Positions 62,462 through 64,000 of a DNA stretch of 64,000 bases are shown here, in pieces. Each line of letters starts with the position of its first letter. Positions within the stretch are counted from its first letter, which is position 1. The position numbers were made by a program, and so were the translations under genes. Under the pieces are notes generated by a model. It had not been told where the DNA came from. It worked only from the letters and a program-made list of their open reading frames with translations, and made no database searches. This DNA is from Bacteroidales bacterium UBA3388 (GTDB lineage: Bacteria; Bacteroidota; Bacteroidia; Bacteroidales; P3), in the NCBI GenBank assembly GCA_002358855.1, contig DEPQ01000067.1, positions 1 through 64,000 on the forward strand, read 5' to 3'.

Positions 62462-63112
62462 CTAAATCATATTATAAAGGGCTTGTATCAAATTATCTGA
62501 GCCCTCAAATATTTGACTAATTCTTGTAGCCACCATATAAGCAGGAGCAGTCAAAAGTTTATTTTTCTCATCAATTGCAACCTCAGTCGCATTGCAAATT
62601 TTATGATTACAACCCAAAGCAATAGCATCCTTTGCTGCTTGACAATCACCGCCAAGTGTTAATGTAGGATTTTTATCTCCTAAAACCTTTGCTAAAATCA
62701 TAGGAGCAATACACAAAGCTGCAATAGGCTTATTTGCAGAGTTAGTTTGCTTTACAGCATTTTCTATTTCCTTGTTTACATTCATTTTTTCTCCACAAAA
62801 AGCGTAATCACTCCAATTTTGAGCCGCTCCCATACCGCCAGGTAACACCAAAGCATCATAATCATTCACGCAATACTCACTCAAAGGCTTGATATTACCT
62901 CTGCAAAGTCTTGAAGCCTCAGTCATTAAATTACGTTTTTCTCCAGTAGGCTCACCTTTAATGTGGTTAAAAACTGAAAAATCGCCTTCAGGAGCAAAAC
63001 ATTGATATTCCATTCCTCGTTTATCAATAGCCAAAAGCACAGACAATGTTTCGTGAGTTTCGCTTCCGTCTCTGTTTCCGCAACCTGCTAAAATAACTGC
63101 AATCTTTTTCAT
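62462..63112 (-). CDS. elbB: ElbB-like glyoxalase (DJ-1/PfpI superfamily)
   Basis: A 216-residue protein with ILAGCGNRDGSETHETLSVL at the N-terminus and LVLPGGMGAAQNWSDYAFCG in the middle. The nucleophile elbow is IAALCIAPMILAKVLG with the reactive Cys. ElbB proteins have glyoxalase III activity and are linked by name to isoprenoid synthesis in E. coli. The physiological role is unclear. The gene is 3 nt after the heptose adenylyltransferase gene. Confidence 0.9.
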   Translation of the reverse strand: MKKIAVILAGCGNRDGSETHETLSVLLAIDKRGMEYQCFAPEGDFSVFNHIKGEPTGEKRNLMTEASRLCRGNIKPLSEYCVNDYDALVLPGGMGAAQNWSDYAFCGEKMNVNKEIENAVKQTNSANKPIAALCIAPMILAKVLGDKNPTLTLGGDCQAAKDAIALGCNHKICNATEVAIDEKNKLLTAPAYMVATRISQIFEGSDNLIQALYNMI

Positions 63113-63115
63113 AAT

Positions 63116-63610
63116 TTATTTTGAATTTAAAATACGTTTTTCAATCAAAGTAGTGGAGTAACCTTCAATAAATTCAATTGTTTGAACGCTTCCACCTCTT
63201 GAAACAACAATATCATATCCCACAATGTTTTCAATCTTGTAATCAGCACCCTTCACAAGAATATCAGGCTCTATTTCCTTAATCAATTCATAAGGAGTAT
63301 CCTCATCAAACAAAACAACTGCATCAACACTCTGCAAAGCAGCTAAAATATGTAAACGAGAATTTTTATCTTGCAAAGGACGATGTTCACCTTTCAAGCG
63401 TTTAACAGAAGAATCCGTATTTACGCCAATAATCAAACGCTCACCTAAATCCTTAGCCTTTGCAAGATAATCCACATGCCCTAAATGCAATAAATCAAAA
63501 CAACCATTAGTAAAAACAATTCTTTCGTTTGCGTTTCTCCATTTAAGAATCAATTCCTTTAAATCCTTTCTGCAAACGATTTTTCTTTCAATTTGTTCTA
63601 TTTGTGTCAT
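63116..63610 (-). CDS. rfaE2: D-glycero-beta-D-manno-heptose 1-phosphate adenylyltransferase (RfaE2/HldE C-domain)
   Basis: A 164-residue nucleotidyltransferase. The cytidylyltransferase-type motif is VFTNGCFDLLHLGHVDYLAKAK with HxGH, then VNTDSSVKRLKGEHRPLQ and EPDILVKGADYKIENIVG. It makes ADP-heptose for the lipopolysaccharide inner core, as a stand-alone form of the HldE C-terminal half. The kinase half is not in the window. It overlaps the next upstream gene by 4 nt. Confidence 0.92.
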   Translation of the reverse strand: MTQIEQIERKIVCRKDLKELILKWRNANERIVFTNGCFDLLHLGHVDYLAKAKDLGERLIIGVNTDSSVKRLKGEHRPLQDKNSRLHILAALQSVDAVVLFDEDTPYELIKEIEPDILVKGADYKIENIVGYDIVVSRGGSVQTIEFIEGYSTTLIEKRILNSK

Positions 63611-63999
63611 ATTTGTTTTTTCTTTTTAAAGGAAAAATATATAAAAGCAATCAATCCAACGACTATTGTGCCAATTTGTGAACTTATCCAACTCAACCAA
63701 CCGCATACGTATGCAATTGGTCGTGAAATTGTGTAGGTTTCTAATACTTCTGCAAAGATTGCAGGTTGCAAGCCTATGCCTCCCGGAGTTATCATAGGGC
63801 CAAAGGCTCCTAAAACAGTAGTTACTAAGGCTTGAATAGGGGTTAGAATCTCAGTTTGACTCAAACACTTAAAGCAAACAAAGGTTCCAAAAATCCATAA
63901 CGCCCAAATCAATAGAGAATAGAAAATGAAAAGCAAAGGATTTTTTAATTTGAATATGCTTTTTATTCCTTCTAAAAATCCTTTTACTAATTCTTTGGT
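63607..63999 (-). CDS. Lysylphosphatidylglycerol synthase-type membrane protein, C-terminal part (5' cut by window)
   Basis: 131 residues are present, open to the window edge. Several membrane helices are visible, with the signature FIFYSLLIWALWIFGTF, ALVTTVLGAFGPMITPGGIGLQPAIFAEVL (split here at the GxGxGxxPGG-like core) and the C-terminal SQIGTIVVGLIAFIYF plus a basic tail. It belongs to the YbhN/AglD/MprF-membrane-domain family, which flips lipids or lipid-linked sugars. The substrate is unknown. It overlaps rfaE2 by 4 nt and begins outside the window. Confidence 0.82.
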   Translation of the reverse strand, partial: TKELVKGFLEGIKSIFKLKNPLLFIFYSLLIWALWIFGTFVCFKCLSQTEILTPIQALVTTVLGAFGPMITPGGIGLQPAIFAEVLETYTISRPIAYVCGWLSWISSQIGTIVVGLIAFIYFSFKKKKQI

Positions 64000-64000
64000 C

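Overview
The window is an AT-rich stretch of a Bacteroidota chromosome, most likely Bacteroidales. Evidence for this: type IX secretion (T9SS) sorting domains at the ends of two secreted proteins; a fused MurF-alanine racemase; a DAHP synthase-chorismate mutase fusion; lipoproteins with an SD/E-type start after the cysteine; frequent lack of a Shine-Dalgarno sequence; and promoter elements that fit the Bacteroidetes pattern (TTTG, about 19-21 nt, TAnnTTTG). Genes are tightly packed on both strands. No gap between genes exceeds about 240 nt, and I see no tRNA, rRNA, CRISPR, insertion sequence or prophage. It is core chromosome with a few oddities. The first and last genes are cut by the window edges.

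Layout. 1-7.9 kb: tail of a WD40 protein, a secreted nuclease, a large outer-membrane beta-barrel protein and a Trk potassium-uptake operon with one trkA and two tandem trkH genes. 7.9-14.6 kb: murF-alr, a small membrane protein, glutamate dehydrogenase, an AbrB-type regulator coupled to an acyltransferase, and a BadF/GlcNAc-kinase-like ATPase. 14.7-26.9 kb: a long run on the + strand with purA, envelope proteins (PepSY-like, OstA-like), grpE-dnaJ, a DHH phosphoesterase, three FKBP prolyl isomerases in a row, an exonuclease, a FAH-family enzyme and recN. 26.9-32.4 kb, minus strand: a secreted repeat protein and a 1490-residue TamB-like protein. 32.4-40.4 kb: tsaD, aroK, pyrG, an ion permease, dnaX, a cation/proton antiporter and a remnant of a GDP-fucose synthase gene. 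40.4-50.6 kb: dapD, two T9SS cargo proteins, argS, clpS, nfeD-floA and uvrA. 50.6-64 kb: panC, a YvlD-like membrane protein, fabG, a methionine gamma-lyase-like enzyme, a VWA-like membrane protein, a TerB-DnaJ protein, a ZIP transporter, a glycosyltransferase fusion, an ECF sigma factor, aroF-chorismate mutase, a lipoprotein, elbB, a heptose-phosphate adenylyltransferase and a flippase-like membrane protein.

The most unusual signal is not a gene. At least six intergenic spots carry a short AT-rich motif beginning CAAAGAAA. Inside the direct arrays copies recur at exactly 21 bp, or at 42 bp, about two and four helical turns. Direct arrays lie at 10736-10803, 13631-13734, 35604-35671 and 39938-40021. 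Inverted, terminator-like forms that share an identical 42-bp core lie at 44195-44236 and 54087-54128. One array runs straight into the truncated GDP-fucose synthase remnant.

The second strong signal is dnaX. Its zero frame ends just after a run of ten adenines, and the -1 frame continues open for another 171 codons. This suggests slippage that makes a short (gamma-like) and a long (tau-like) clamp-loader subunit, unless it is a homopolymer sequencing error.
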